In this document: in pieces, positions 43,973 to 52,546 of the stretch
How positions within the stretch are numbered: the stretch's first letter is position 1
Layout: every line of letters begins with the position of its first letter
Assembly (NCBI RefSeq): GCF_014646695.1
Contig: NZ_BMNT01000025.1
Span: 19,932-83,931, forward strand
Origin: Sphaerisporangium melleum
Lineage (GTDB): Bacteria; Actinomycetota; Actinomycetes; Streptosporangiales; Streptosporangiaceae
Direction of reading: 5' to 3'
DNA length: 64,000 nt
Position numbers and translations under genes: made by a program
Notes under the pieces: model-generated
The model's database searches: none
Told to the model about the DNA's origin: nothing
What the model saw: the letters and a program-made list of their open reading frames with translations, nothing else

Positions 43973-45305
43973 ACCACCTCGCCCTGGCGGGGAGGGCGGG
44001 CTCCCCATCCCCGGCACCGCCCGTGGCCGCGTGCCGTACGGGAGCGGCCCCGGACACGTCCCGGACGACGACCCCGCACGGCACGTCCCGGAGGAGGGGC
44101 CCGCACGGCACGTCCCGGACCACGGCCCGGCCGAGGACATCCCGGACGACGGGCCCGCGGGACATCTCTCCGGCGCCGGGCGCGGACACCTCTTCGGGAC
44201 CGGCGGCGCCGCGGCCGCAGGGGAGGTCGCGGCGACCCTGACCGGGTTCGCCCGGACGCTGCGCGCGGCCGGAGTGCCGGCCGGCCACGAGCGCACCCAG
44301 GCGTTCCTGCGGGCGGCGGCCCACCTCGGCGCCGGCGCTTCGGGAGCGGTCTACTGGGCCGGCCGGCTGACCCTCTGCGCGGGCCCGGACGACCTGCCCC
44401 GCTACGACCGGTGCTTCGCGGCCTACTTCGGCGGCGAGCGCGCCCGCGCCCGCCGCTCCTCCCCGCCCGTGGTGACCCGCACCCGGTACACCGCCACCAC
44501 CGACGGCGCGGCCACTGGTGAGCGCGGCGACCGGGAGGCGGTGCCCGCCACCGCCGGCGAGGCCGAGGTGCTCAGGCGGCGCGACGTCGCCCGGCTCACC
44601 CCCGCCGAGCGCGAGGAGATCCACCGCATGCTCGCCCTGCTGCGCGCCCGCCGCGAGCAGCGCCGTTCCCGCAGGCACACCCCGGCCCCGCGCGGCCGGC
44701 CCGACCCGCGTCGCACCATGCGCGAGGCGCTGCGCACCGGCGGCGAGACCGCCCGCCTGCTCCGCCGCGCCCGCCGCACCCGGCCGCGCCGCGTCGTGCT
44801 GCTGGTCGACGTGAGCGGATCCATGGCCCCGTACGCCGACACGCTGCTGCGCTTCGCCCACGCGCTGGTGCGGTGCGAGCCGCGCGCCACCGAGGTGTTC
44901 AGCGTCGGCACCCGGCTCACCCGGCTCACCCCCGCGCTGCGCCACGCCGAGGCCGGGACGGCCATGCGCGAGGTGTCGGCGGCCGTTCCCGACTGGAGCG
45001 GAGGCACCCGGCTCGGGGAGGAGCTGAAGGAGTTCCTCGACCGGTGGTCCTGCGCCCGCGGCGCGGCCGTGGTGATCGCCTCCGACGGCTGGGAGCGCGG
45101 CGACCCGTCCCTGCTCGGCCGTCAGATGGCCCGGCTGTCCCGGCTCGCCCGCAGGGTGATCTGGGTGAACCCGCACAAGGGACGGGAGGGGTACCGTCCG
45201 CTCACCGGGGGCATGCGGGCGGCCCTGCCCCACGTCGGGGCGTTCGTCGCCGGGCACAGCCTGGCGGCCTTCGAGGAGCTCGCGGAAAGGCTGTCGCATG
45301 CGTGA
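43965..45305 (+). CDS. VWA-domain protein, CoxE-like
   Basis: A 446-residue partner of the MoxR-type ATPase. The N-terminal 80 residues are low complexity with four 9-residue repeats. An all-helical CoxE region follows (about 85-260), with FARTLRAAGVPAGHERTQAFLRA and SPPVVTRTRYT. The C-terminal VWA domain has a MIDAS-type VVLLVDVSGSMAPYA (Asp-x-Ser-x-Ser) and VVIASDGWERGDPSLLGRQMARL. MoxR-VWA pairs remodel or load metal cofactors. The XdhC gene overlaps its end by eight bases. Confidence 0.85.
   Translation: MPEPPRPGGEGGLPIPGTARGRVPYGSGPGHVPDDDPARHVPEEGPARHVPDHGPAEDIPDDGPAGHLSGAGRGHLFGTGGAAAAGEVAATLTGFARTLRAAGVPAGHERTQAFLRAAAHLGAGASGAVYWAGRLTLCAGPDDLPRYDRCFAAYFGGERARARRSSPPVVTRTRYTATTDGAATGERGDREAVPATAGEAEVLRRRDVARLTPAEREEIHRMLALLRARREQRRSRRHTPAPRGRPDPRRTMREALRTGGETARLLRRARRTRPRRVVLLVDVSGSMAPYADTLLRFAHALVRCEPRATEVFSVGTRLTRLTPALRHAEAGTAMREVSAAVPDWSGGTRLGEELKEFLDRWSCARGAAVVIASDGWERGDPSLLGRQMARLSRLARRVIWVNPHKGREGYRPLTGGMRAALPHVGAFVAGHSLAAFEELAERLSHA
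44055..44162 (+). repeat. Four 27-bp tandem repeats in the CoxE-like gene
   Basis: Units at 44055-44081, 44082-44108, 44109-44135 and 44136-44162 encode HVPDDDPAR, HVPEEGPAR, HVPDHGPAE and DIPDDGPAG. The unit length keeps the frame, so copy number can vary without harm. They form an acidic, Pro-rich disordered stretch. Confidence 0.85.
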
Positions 45306-46413
45306 CGTGCTGTCGCAGATCGTGCGGTGGTGGGAGGCGGGGGAGCGTTTCGGGCTGGCGACGGTCGTCGGCACCTTCCGCAGCGCGCCACGCCCGCCCG
45401 GCGCCGCCATGGCGGTGCTCGGGGAGGAGGCCGTCGGCAGCGTGTCCGGCGGCTGCGTGGAGGGCGCGGTGTACGAGCTGGCCCGCGAGGTCGCCGCCGA
45501 GGGCCGCCCGGTGCTCCAGCGGTACGGCGTCAGCGACGACGACGCCTTCGCGGTCGGGCTGACCTGCGGCGGCATCATCGACATCCTCGTCGAGCCGGTG
45601 TCCGCGCAGGACTTCCCCGAGCTGGGGGAGATCGCCGCGTCGGTGCGCGGGCACGAGCCGGTCGCGGTCGCCACCGTCATATCCGGCCCCGGGCGGACCG
45701 GCGCGCGCCGGGTCGTCTGGCCCGACCGCGTCTCCGGCTCGCTCGGCGTGCCGCGACTGGACGCCGCCGTGGACGACGACGCCCGGGGGATGCTCGCCCA
45801 GGGCCTGACCGGCGTGCGCCGGTACGGGCCGCACGGCGAGCGGCGGCTGGACGACCTGGCGGTGTTCGTCCACTCCTTCGCCCCGCCGCCGCGCATGCTC
45901 GTCTTCGGCGCGATCGACTTCGCCGCCGCCGTGGCCCGCCTCGGCAAGTTCCTCGGCTACCACGTCGTGGTCTGCGACGCCCGCCCGGTGTTCGCCACCG
46001 CCAAGCGCTTCCCCGAGGCCGACGAGGTGGTGGTGAAGTGGCCGCACGACTACCTGTCCACCGCCCACGTCGACGAGAGGACCGTGATCTGCGTGCTCAC
46101 CCACGACCCGAAGTTCGACGTGCCGCTCCTTGAGGTGGCGCTGCGCACCCGCGCGGGGTACGTCGGCGCCATGGGGTCGCGCCGCACCCACGAGGACCGC
46201 CTGGCGCGGCTGCGCGAGGCGGGACTGCCGGAGGAGGAGCTGGCGCGGCTGCGCTCGCCGATCGGCCTGGACCTCGGCGCGCGCACCCCCGAGGAGACCG
46301 CGGTGTCGATCGCCGCCGAGCTGATCCAGCTCCGCTGGGGCGGGTCGGGGCGGGCGCTGACCGAGACCACCGGCCGCATCCACGGCGCCGGCCCCCACGA
46401 GGAGCACGCGTGA
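45298..46413 (+). CDS. XdhC/CoxI-family molybdo-enzyme maturation protein
   Basis: A 371-residue protein. The N-terminal XdhC_CoxI domain (about 10-75) has ATVVGTFRSAPRPPGAAMAV and GSVSGGCVEGAVYELA. The C-terminal Rossmann-type domain has MLVFGAIDFAAAVARLGKFLGYHVVVCDARPVFATAKRFPEA, VICVLTHDPKFDVPLLEVAL and YVGAMGSRRTHEDRLARL. XdhC-type proteins bind molybdenum cofactor and help insert its sulfurated form into xanthine or CO dehydrogenases. ATG 45298 overlaps the VWA gene; the next gene overlaps its stop (GTGA). Confidence 0.92.
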   Translation: MRDVLSQIVRWWEAGERFGLATVVGTFRSAPRPPGAAMAVLGEEAVGSVSGGCVEGAVYELAREVAAEGRPVLQRYGVSDDDAFAVGLTCGGIIDILVEPVSAQDFPELGEIAASVRGHEPVAVATVISGPGRTGARRVVWPDRVSGSLGVPRLDAAVDDDARGMLAQGLTGVRRYGPHGERRLDDLAVFVHSFAPPPRMLVFGAIDFAAAVARLGKFLGYHVVVCDARPVFATAKRFPEADEVVVKWPHDYLSTAHVDERTVICVLTHDPKFDVPLLEVALRTRAGYVGAMGSRRTHEDRLARLREAGLPEEELARLRSPIGLDLGARTPEETAVSIAAELIQLRWGGSGRALTETTGRIHGAGPHEEHA

Positions 46414-46985
46414 CCCCGGTGGCGGGCCTGCTGCTCGCCGCCGGCGGCGGCAGCCGCTTCGGCGCGCCGAAGGCCCTGGTGGAGTACGCGGGGGAGCGGC
46501 TCGCCGACCGCGGCGTGCGGCTGCTGCGCGACGGCGGGTGCGATCCGGTGCTGGTGGTGCTGGGCGCGGCGCCCACGGGGGTCCCCGGCGCGGTCGAGGT
46601 GCACAACCCGCACTGGGCCACGGGCATGGGGTCGTCCCTGCGCGCCGGGCTGGCGGCGGTGCCCGGCGAGGCCGGGGCGGTGGTGGTGGCCCTGGCCGAC
46701 CAGCCGCTGATCCGCCCGGAGGCCGTACGCCGCCTGGTCGCCGCCTTCCGGGCCGGCGCCACCGTCGCGGTGGCCGCCTACGGCGGCGTGCCGCGCAACC
46801 CGGTGCTGATCGGGCGCGAGCACTTCGCGCTGGTGGGGGCGCTGGCCGAGGGCGACGTCGGGGCCCGGCCGTTCCTGCGGGCCCATCCCGAGCTGGTCAC
46901 GCTGGTGCCCTGCGACGATGCCGGCGACCCCGCGGACGTCGACACCCCGGGCGATCTGGACGCACTCGGCGCCCGCGACGGCTGA
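46410..46985 (+). CDS. MocA-like molybdenum cofactor nucleotidyltransferase
   Basis: A 191-residue NTP transferase-3 family protein with GLLLAAGGGSRFGAPKALVEYAGERLADRG (nucleotide-binding start), HNPHWATGMGSSLRAGLAAV and VVALADQPLIRPEAVRRLV. It has the MocA/MobA-like layout used to convert molybdopterin to the CMP form. GTG 46410 is coupled to xdhC by GTGA. The set CoxD-CoxE-XdhC-MocA has no structural dehydrogenase subunits beside it in this window, so its client enzyme must be encoded elsewhere. Confidence 0.88.
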   Translation: MTPVAGLLLAAGGGSRFGAPKALVEYAGERLADRGVRLLRDGGCDPVLVVLGAAPTGVPGAVEVHNPHWATGMGSSLRAGLAAVPGEAGAVVVALADQPLIRPEAVRRLVAAFRAGATVAVAAYGGVPRNPVLIGREHFALVGALAEGDVGARPFLRAHPELVTLVPCDDAGDPADVDTPGDLDALGARDG

Positions 46986-47061
46986 TCCGGTGCGACCTGC
47001 GCCTTCCCGGCCACCCGCTCGGGCACTACGATCATGTCACCGGCGGAGAGGAGGACGGGTG

Positions 47062-47865
47062 ATGGTGGACGAGCGGCATCCTCTCCGGGAGTTCGACGTG
47101 AGCCGCCCGAATGTCGCCCGGATGTACGACTACTACCTCGGCGGCAAGAACCACTTCCCCGCCGACCGCGCCGCCGCCGAGAAGGTCATCGCGATCTCGC
47201 GGGGGCACGTGCGGGAGGCGGTGCGCGAGAACCGCGACTTCCTCGGCAGGGCGGTCAGGTTCCTGGCCCGAGAGGCCGGCGTGCGCGGCTTCCTCGATCT
47301 CGGCGCCGGCCTGCCGACCCAGGGCAACGTGCACGAGGTGGCGCTGGCCGCCGCGCCGGACGCCCAGGTCGTCTACGTCGACAATGACCCGGTCGTGGCC
47401 ACCCACGGCAGGGCGCTGCTCGCCACGACGCCGCAGGTGTCCTTCCTGGAGGCCGACCTGCGGCGCCCCGACGAGGTCATCTCGGCGCTGCCCGCCGCCT
47501 TCGCCCTCGACCGGCCGGTCGGCGTGCTCATGGTGTCGTGCCTGCACTTCGTCTCCGACCAGGAGGACCCCTGGGGCCTGGTCGCCGCCTACGCCCGGGC
47601 GCTGCCGAGCGGCAGCCACATCGTGATCTCACATCTGGGCTCCGACGCGTTCCCTGCGGAGATGGCCCAGGGCCGCGAGGTCTACGGCGCGGCCAACGCC
47701 ATGCTGGAGGCCCGGCCGAGCGCGTCCATCGTGCGGCTGTTCGACGGGCTGCGGGTCGTCGATCCGGGCGTCGTCCCGCTCAACGAGTGGCGGCCCGCCC
47801 CCGACGCGCTGCCGCTGCGCGGGGCGTCCCTGCCGGTGCTGGGCGGCGTGGGCCGTGTCCCCTAG
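47062..47865 (+). CDS. DUF574 (PF04672) SAM-dependent methyltransferase-like protein
   Basis: A 267-residue Rossmann-fold protein of a family expanded in actinomycetes. Family motifs are FDVSRPNVARMYDYYLGGKNHFPADR at the start, FLDLGAGLPTQGNVHEVA (SAM site), VVYVDNDPVVATHGRALL and GVLMVSCLHFVSD. The substrate is unknown. ATG 47062 has a strong GGAGAGGAGG upstream. A TACGAT -10 near 47027 is plausible. The stop codon TAG lies inside a tandem 10-bp repeat. Confidence 0.88.
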   Translation: MVDERHPLREFDVSRPNVARMYDYYLGGKNHFPADRAAAEKVIAISRGHVREAVRENRDFLGRAVRFLAREAGVRGFLDLGAGLPTQGNVHEVALAAAPDAQVVYVDNDPVVATHGRALLATTPQVSFLEADLRRPDEVISALPAAFALDRPVGVLMVSCLHFVSDQEDPWGLVAAYARALPSGSHIVISHLGSDAFPAEMAQGREVYGAANAMLEARPSASIVRLFDGLRVVDPGVVPLNEWRPAPDALPLRGASLPVLGGVGRVP

Positions 47866-47896
47866 CGTCCCCTAGCGTCCCCTGGCGTCCCCTGGC
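47857..47896 (+). repeat. Four 10-bp tandem repeats spanning the DUF574 stop codon
   Basis: GTCCCCTAGC occurs twice and GTCCCCTGGC twice, in direct succession. The first copy supplies the TAG stop of the preceding gene. Because 10 is not a multiple of three and later copies change TAG to TGG, copy loss or point change could extend the protein. Confidence 0.85.
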
Positions 47897-47986
47897 GTGC
47901 GGGTGCCGCGATGGCCGCACCGCTGTTGGCCTTGGCCGCCGAAATGGGGGAACATCCTTCTGTTACCCACGAGTAGGAGGACTGGG

Positions 47987-49027
47987 ATGCGCATCGGCAT
48001 GGCACTGAACTACGCCGGGGGTTTCAAGGAGACCGTGGCCGAGCTGGCCGACTACGAGAGCGCCGGGCTGGACATCGTGTTCGTCGCCGAGGCCTACAGC
48101 TTCGACGCGGTGAGCCAGATGGGGTACATCGCGGCCAAGACCAGCCGTCTGCAGATCGCCTCCGGCATCCTGCCGATCTATTCGCGCACTCCCGCCCTGC
48201 TCGCCATGACGGCGGCCGGCATGGACTACGTCTCCGACGGGCGCTTCGTCCTCGGCCTCGGCGCCTCGGGCCCGCAGGTGATCGAGGGCTTCCACGGGGT
48301 GCCGTACACCGCCCCGCTGGGCCGCACCCGCGAAGTGATCGAGATCTGCCGCAAGGTGTGGCGGCGCGAGCGGCTGACCTACGACGGCCGGCACTACCGG
48401 CTGCCCCTGCCCGCCGGTGAGGGCACCGGACTGGGCAAGCCGCTGAAGCTGATCAACCACCCGGTCCGCGAGCGCATCCCCATCGTGGTCGCGGCCATCG
48501 GCCCGAAGAACGTCGAGCTGACCGCCGAGCTGGCCGAGGGGTGGGAGCCGATCTTCTACGTCCCCGAGAAGGCCGCCGACGTGTGGGGCGCGTCGCTGGC
48601 CGCGGGCAGGGCCAAGCGCGACCCCGCGCTCGGGGAGCTGGACGTCATCGCCCAGGCGGCGCTGGCCATCGGCGACGACGTGTCGGGCCTGCTGGAGCTC
48701 GGGCGGCCGATGGCGGCGCTGTACATCGGCGGGATGGGCGCCAAGGGGAAGAACTTCTACAACGACCTGGCCCGCCGCTACGGCTACGAGAAAGAGGCCG
48801 AGCGGATCCAGGAGCTGTACCTGTCGGGCCGAAAGGACGAGGCGGCCGCGATGGTGCCGATGGAGCTGCTGGAGAAGATGTCGCTGGTCGGCCCGGAGGG
48901 TTTCGTCCGCGACCGCATCGCGGCCATGAGGGAGTCGGGCGTGACCACGATCAACGTCGCTCCGCTCGCCGGCTCGCACAAGGAACGCCTGGCCCTGATC
49001 GAGAAGGTCAGGGAAATGGCCGCCTGA
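47987..49027 (+). CDS. F420-dependent LLM-class oxidoreductase
   Basis: A 346-residue luciferase-like TIM-barrel enzyme. MRIGMALNYAGGFKETVAEL, VFVAEAYSFDAVSQMGYIAAKTSRLQIASGI, GLGASGPQVIEGFHGVPY and IPIVVAAIGPKNVELTAELAEGW match F420-using members rather than FMN monooxygenases such as SsuD. The substrate cannot be named. ATG 47987 has TAGGAGG seven bases upstream; in-frame starts further up are not conserved. A GC-rich dyad (CCCGGCCGCGG/CCGTGGCCGGG, 49052-49078) after the gene may act as a weak terminator. Confidence 0.85.
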   Translation: MRIGMALNYAGGFKETVAELADYESAGLDIVFVAEAYSFDAVSQMGYIAAKTSRLQIASGILPIYSRTPALLAMTAAGMDYVSDGRFVLGLGASGPQVIEGFHGVPYTAPLGRTREVIEICRKVWRRERLTYDGRHYRLPLPAGEGTGLGKPLKLINHPVRERIPIVVAAIGPKNVELTAELAEGWEPIFYVPEKAADVWGASLAAGRAKRDPALGELDVIAQAALAIGDDVSGLLELGRPMAALYIGGMGAKGKNFYNDLARRYGYEKEAERIQELYLSGRKDEAAAMVPMELLEKMSLVGPEGFVRDRIAAMRESGVTTINVAPLAGSHKERLALIEKVREMAA

Positions 49028-49223
49028 CCGCGTCGCCGAGGTGCCACGCCTCCCGGCCGCGGCCCCGCCGTGGCCGGGACGGGCCCTGCGGCACGCGCAG
49101 GCCCGATCTCCTCGCCGCACCCGGGGCGTTCGGGAGTGTCCGGTCGCCCACGTGCCCCATGGCCGCTGACCAGTGCCGACTTAGGGCACGTTCGCAACTA
49201 ATTTCCCGCTATATGACATCGGC

Positions 49224-49259
49224 TTACCGTTTGACAGGTAAACAGGTCTCTAATACAAA
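49224..49259 (+). promoter_or_regulatory. Near-consensus promoter with overlapping inverted repeat for the MFS pump
   Basis: TTGACA (49231-49236) and TACAAA (49254-49259) are spaced 17 bp, unusually close to the vegetative consensus for this GC-rich genome. TTACC (49224-49228) and GGTAA (49237-49241) form a dyad over the -35, a typical repressor position. Transcription would start near 49266, after the in-frame TTG at 49263, so the true start of the pump is the GTG at 49293. Confidence 0.7.
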
Positions 49260-49292
49260 TAGTTGGTAAAAGAAGAAAACTGGGGGCCGGTA

Positions 49293-50870
49293 GTGGCGGT
49301 GCAGGGGGACACCCGAGCGGACGCACACGGCGAGTCGGGGGACCGCCGGAGCTACACCCATCGCGAGATCCTCAAGATCATGTCCGGGCTGCTTCTGGCC
49401 CTGATGACCTCGATGATCTCGACGTCCGTGGTCGGCACCGCGTTGCCCACGGTCGTCGGCGAGTTCAACGCGCAGGACCAGCTCGCCTGGGTCACCGGCG
49501 CGTCGCTGCTCACGCTGACCGCCTCCACCCCGCTGTGGGGCAAGCTGTCGGACCTGTTCGGCCGCAAGTGGATGTTCCAGCTCTCCCTGCTGGTGTTCAT
49601 CGCCGGATCGATCCTGGCCGGGATGTCGCAGAGCGTCGGCATGCTGGTCTTCGCCCGCGCGCTGCAGGGCGTCGGCACCGGCGGCATCTCCGCCCTCACC
49701 CAGGTCATCCTCGGCGACGTGGTCATGCCGAGGGAGCGGGGCCGCTACTCGGGCTACATCGGCGTCGTCTTCGGCGTCTCCACCGTCGGCGGCCCGCTGC
49801 TCGGCGGATTCATCGTGGACGCCCCCTTGCTCGGCTGGCGCTGGACCTTCTACATGTGCGTCCCCTTCGCCGTCGCGGCCTTCGCCGTCGTCCAGCGGAT
49901 GTTGCGCTACGAGTACGAGGCGCGCGACGCCCGCATCGACTGGTGGGGGGCCTTCGCCATCACCGGGTGCGCCAGCGCGGTCATGGTGCTGCTGTCGTTC
50001 GGCGGCCACGAGTTCGCGTGGAACTCCGGCTGGACCTACGCCCTGGGCGGGGCCGCGGTGCTGCTGCTGGCCTTCGCCGTCCTGGTCGAGCGGCACGTGG
50101 CCGAGCCGATCCTGCCGCCGCGGCTGTTCCGCGACCGCACCTTCGTCCTGGCCGGTGGCGCGTCGCTGCTGGTCGGCCTCGCGCTGTACGGCGCGATGAC
50201 CTACCTGCCGCAGTACTTCCAGATCGTCAAGGGCATGAGCCCCACCATGTCGGGCGTCATGACCATCCCCCTGGTGCTCAGCCTGCTGCTGTCGGCGGTG
50301 ACCTCCGGGCGGGTCGTCGTGCGCACCGGCCGCTGGAAGGTCTTCCCGGTCGCCGGGCTGCTGCTGATCTGCGCCGGCAGCGCGCTGCTGTCGCTCATGC
50401 GTCCCGACTCCAGCGGCTGGATGATCGGCTTCGACATCGCCCTGCTCGGCACCGGCTTCGGCTTCAGCATGCAGATGCTCATCCTCGCCGCGCAGAACGC
50501 CGCCCAGCGGCGTGACATGGCCGTGGCCACCTCCGGTGTCTCCTTCTTCCGCAACCTCGGCGGGGCGGTCGGGGTCGCGGCGCTCGGGGCCATCCTCACC
50601 AACCGGGTCGAGGGCGAGATCGCCGCCATGCTCGCGGCGGCGCGGCTGCGGGTGCCCCAGGGCGCGCATGATCTGGCCCTCGGCACCCCCGAGGCCGTCA
50701 GGGAGCTGTCACCGGCACTCCAGCACGTCGTGGTGGAGTCCTTCACCCACGCCATGCAGTCGGTCTTCCTGGCCTGCGTCCCGCTGGCGGCCGTCGGCTT
50801 CTTCGCGGTCGTCTATCTGCGCGAGCTGCCGCTGCGCTCGGCCGGTGGCGGGACGGCCGACGCCGGCTGA
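49293..50870 (+). CDS. MFS multidrug exporter, DHA2 (14-TM) family
   Basis: A 525-residue EmrB/QacA-type pump using the proton gradient to export drugs. About 14 hydrophobic segments are seen. Motif A is LWGKLSDLFGRKWMFQLSLL and motif C is GVVFGVSTVGGPLLGGFIVD; MLVFARALQGVGTGGISALTQ and FGFSMQMLILAAQNAAQRRDMAVATSGVSFFRNLGGAVGVA are also DHA2-typical. GTG 49293 is chosen from the promoter position and a GGGGG ribosome site. A dyad over the -35 suggests control by a repressor that is not encoded next to it. Confidence 0.9.
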   Translation: MAVQGDTRADAHGESGDRRSYTHREILKIMSGLLLALMTSMISTSVVGTALPTVVGEFNAQDQLAWVTGASLLTLTASTPLWGKLSDLFGRKWMFQLSLLVFIAGSILAGMSQSVGMLVFARALQGVGTGGISALTQVILGDVVMPRERGRYSGYIGVVFGVSTVGGPLLGGFIVDAPLLGWRWTFYMCVPFAVAAFAVVQRMLRYEYEARDARIDWWGAFAITGCASAVMVLLSFGGHEFAWNSGWTYALGGAAVLLLAFAVLVERHVAEPILPPRLFRDRTFVLAGGASLLVGLALYGAMTYLPQYFQIVKGMSPTMSGVMTIPLVLSLLLSAVTSGRVVVRTGRWKVFPVAGLLLICAGSALLSLMRPDSSGWMIGFDIALLGTGFGFSMQMLILAAQNAAQRRDMAVATSGVSFFRNLGGAVGVAALGAILTNRVEGEIAAMLAAARLRVPQGAHDLALGTPEAVRELSPALQHVVVESFTHAMQSVFLACVPLAAVGFFAVVYLRELPLRSAGGGTADAG

Positions 50871-50886
50871 CCGTACAGTTCGGGAT

Positions 50887-51939
50887 ATGACCGATATCTA
50901 CCAGCCGCGCCGCGCCCGGGTCGCCGCACTGCTGGGCGAGGAGGGTGTCGGCGAACTGCTCGTCACCCGCGGCGTCAACGTCCGGTACCTGACCGGCCTG
51001 GCCAGCTCCAACGCCGCCATGCTGGTGCGGGTGGACGGCTCGGCCGTGCTGGCCACCGACTCCCGCTATATCGAGACGGCCCGCCGCGACATCGGCGGCG
51101 TCGAGATCGTCGAGGCGCGGGACGTCGAGGCCACGCTGGTGGAACTCGCCGGGCGGCCGGCCGTCGAGGCGCGCGACATGTCCGTGGCCCGCTACCGCAG
51201 GCTCGGCGGCGGCGACCTGCCGGTGACCGAAGGACTGGTCGAGCGCGTGCGGGTCGTCAAGGACGACACCGAGATCGAGGCGCTGCGCACCGCCTGCGCT
51301 CTCACCGACCAGGCCTTCGCCGACGTCGTCGCGACGGTCGCGCCGGGCATGACCGAGCGGCGGCTGGCCCGCGCGCTCGAGGCCCGCATGGTGGAGCTGG
51401 GCGCCGACCGCCCGGCCTTCGAGACGATCGTGGCGAGCGGCCCCAACGGCGCCGTCCCGCACCACGTCCCCGGCGAGCGGCCCATCGAACGCGGCGACCT
51501 GGTCACCATGGACTTCGGCGCTCTGTACGGCGGCTACCACGCCGACATGACCAGGACCGTCGCCGTCGGCACGGCCGCCGGCTGGCAGCGCGAGCTGTAC
51601 GACCTGGTGCGGGCCGCGCAGCGCGCCGGACGGCACGCGCTCGCCCCCGGAGCCGGCCTCGCCGAGGTGGACGCCGCGGCGCGTGAGGTGATCGCCGCCG
51701 CCGGCCACGCCGAGCATTTCGGGCACGGGCTCGGCCACGGCGTCGGCCTGGAGATCCACGAGGACCCGTTCCTGCGTGCTGCCGGGACCGGTAGACTTGA
51801 CGATCGGGTTCCGATCACCGTTGAGCCCGGCGTCTATCTGCCAGGCAGGGGCGGCGTCCGGATCGAGGACACTCTCGTGACACGCGTCGGCGGCCCGGAG
51901 CTCCTCACCCGCACCACCAAGGAGTTGCTGGTCCTGTGA
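50887..51939 (+). CDS. M24-family Xaa-Pro aminopeptidase
   Basis: A 350-residue creatinase-fold peptidase that cleaves N-terminal residues before Pro. The N-terminal domain (1-120) is followed by the pita-bread domain with all five metal ligands visible: two Asp in VTMDFGALYGGYHADMTRT, His in FGHGLGHGVGLEIHEDP, Glu in ITVEPGVYLPGRGG and Glu in VRIEDT. TACAGT at 50874-50879 puts transcription start at ATG 50887, so the message may be leaderless. It lies just upstream of efp, the usual actinobacterial order. Confidence 0.93.
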   Translation: MTDIYQPRRARVAALLGEEGVGELLVTRGVNVRYLTGLASSNAAMLVRVDGSAVLATDSRYIETARRDIGGVEIVEARDVEATLVELAGRPAVEARDMSVARYRRLGGGDLPVTEGLVERVRVVKDDTEIEALRTACALTDQAFADVVATVAPGMTERRLARALEARMVELGADRPAFETIVASGPNGAVPHHVPGERPIERGDLVTMDFGALYGGYHADMTRTVAVGTAAGWQRELYDLVRAAQRAGRHALAPGAGLAEVDAAAREVIAAAGHAEHFGHGLGHGVGLEIHEDPFLRAAGTGRLDDRVPITVEPGVYLPGRGGVRIEDTLVTRVGGPELLTRTTKELLVL

Positions 51940-51984
51940 GGCAGGGGCGGCTAAGCGCGATCATGACGATGCAGGAGAGTACGA

Positions 51985-52545
51985 GTGGCGACGACCAACG
52001 ACCTCAAGACCGGCCTGGTGCTCAAGCTCGACGGCGGCGAGCTCTGGAGCGTGGTGGAGTTTCAGCACGTCAAGCCGGGTAAGGGCGGCGCGTTCGTCCG
52101 CACCAAGCTGAAGAACGTGCTTTCCGGCAAGGTCGTGGACAAGACCTTCAACGCCGGCGTCAAGGTCGAGGTGGCCAACGTCGACAAGCGCGAGATGCAG
52201 TTCTCCTACCTCGACGGCGACGACTTCGTCTTCATGGACACCGAGACCTACGACATGCTGAACGTCGCCCGCGCGACCGTCGGCGACGCCGCCAACTACC
52301 TGCTGGAGAACGGCCTCGCCACGGTGGCCGTCAACGAGGGCAACGTCCTGTACGTCGAGCTCCCGGCGGCCGTCGAGCTGACCATCTCCCAGACCGAGCC
52401 GGGCCTGCAGGGCGACCGCTCCACCGGCGGCACCAAGCCCGCGACGCTCGAGACCGGCGCCGAGATCAAGGTGCCGCTGTTCATCACCACGGGTGAGAAG
52501 GTCAAGGTCGACACTCGCACCGGCGAGTACCTCGGCCGGGCCTGA
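51985..52545 (+). CDS. efp: Translation elongation factor P
   Basis: Relieves ribosome stalling at consecutive Pro codons. The 186-residue three-domain protein has [42 protein letters not shown] with the loop Lys (PGKGG), and the C-terminal signature [19 protein letters not shown] precedes GTG 51985. It is followed within two bases by nusB, a conserved pairing. The five-Pro run in RiPP precursor 3 is a possible cellular client. Confidence 0.97.
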   Translation: MATTNDLKTGLVLKLDGGELWSVVEFQHVKPGKGGAFVRTKLKNVLSGKVVDKTFNAGVKVEVANVDKREMQFSYLDGDDFVFMDTETYDMLNVARATVGDAANYLLENGLATVAVNEGNVLYVELPAAVELTISQTEPGLQGDRSTGGTKPATLETGAEIKVPLFITTGEKVKVDTRTGEYLGRA

Positions 52546-52546
52546 G

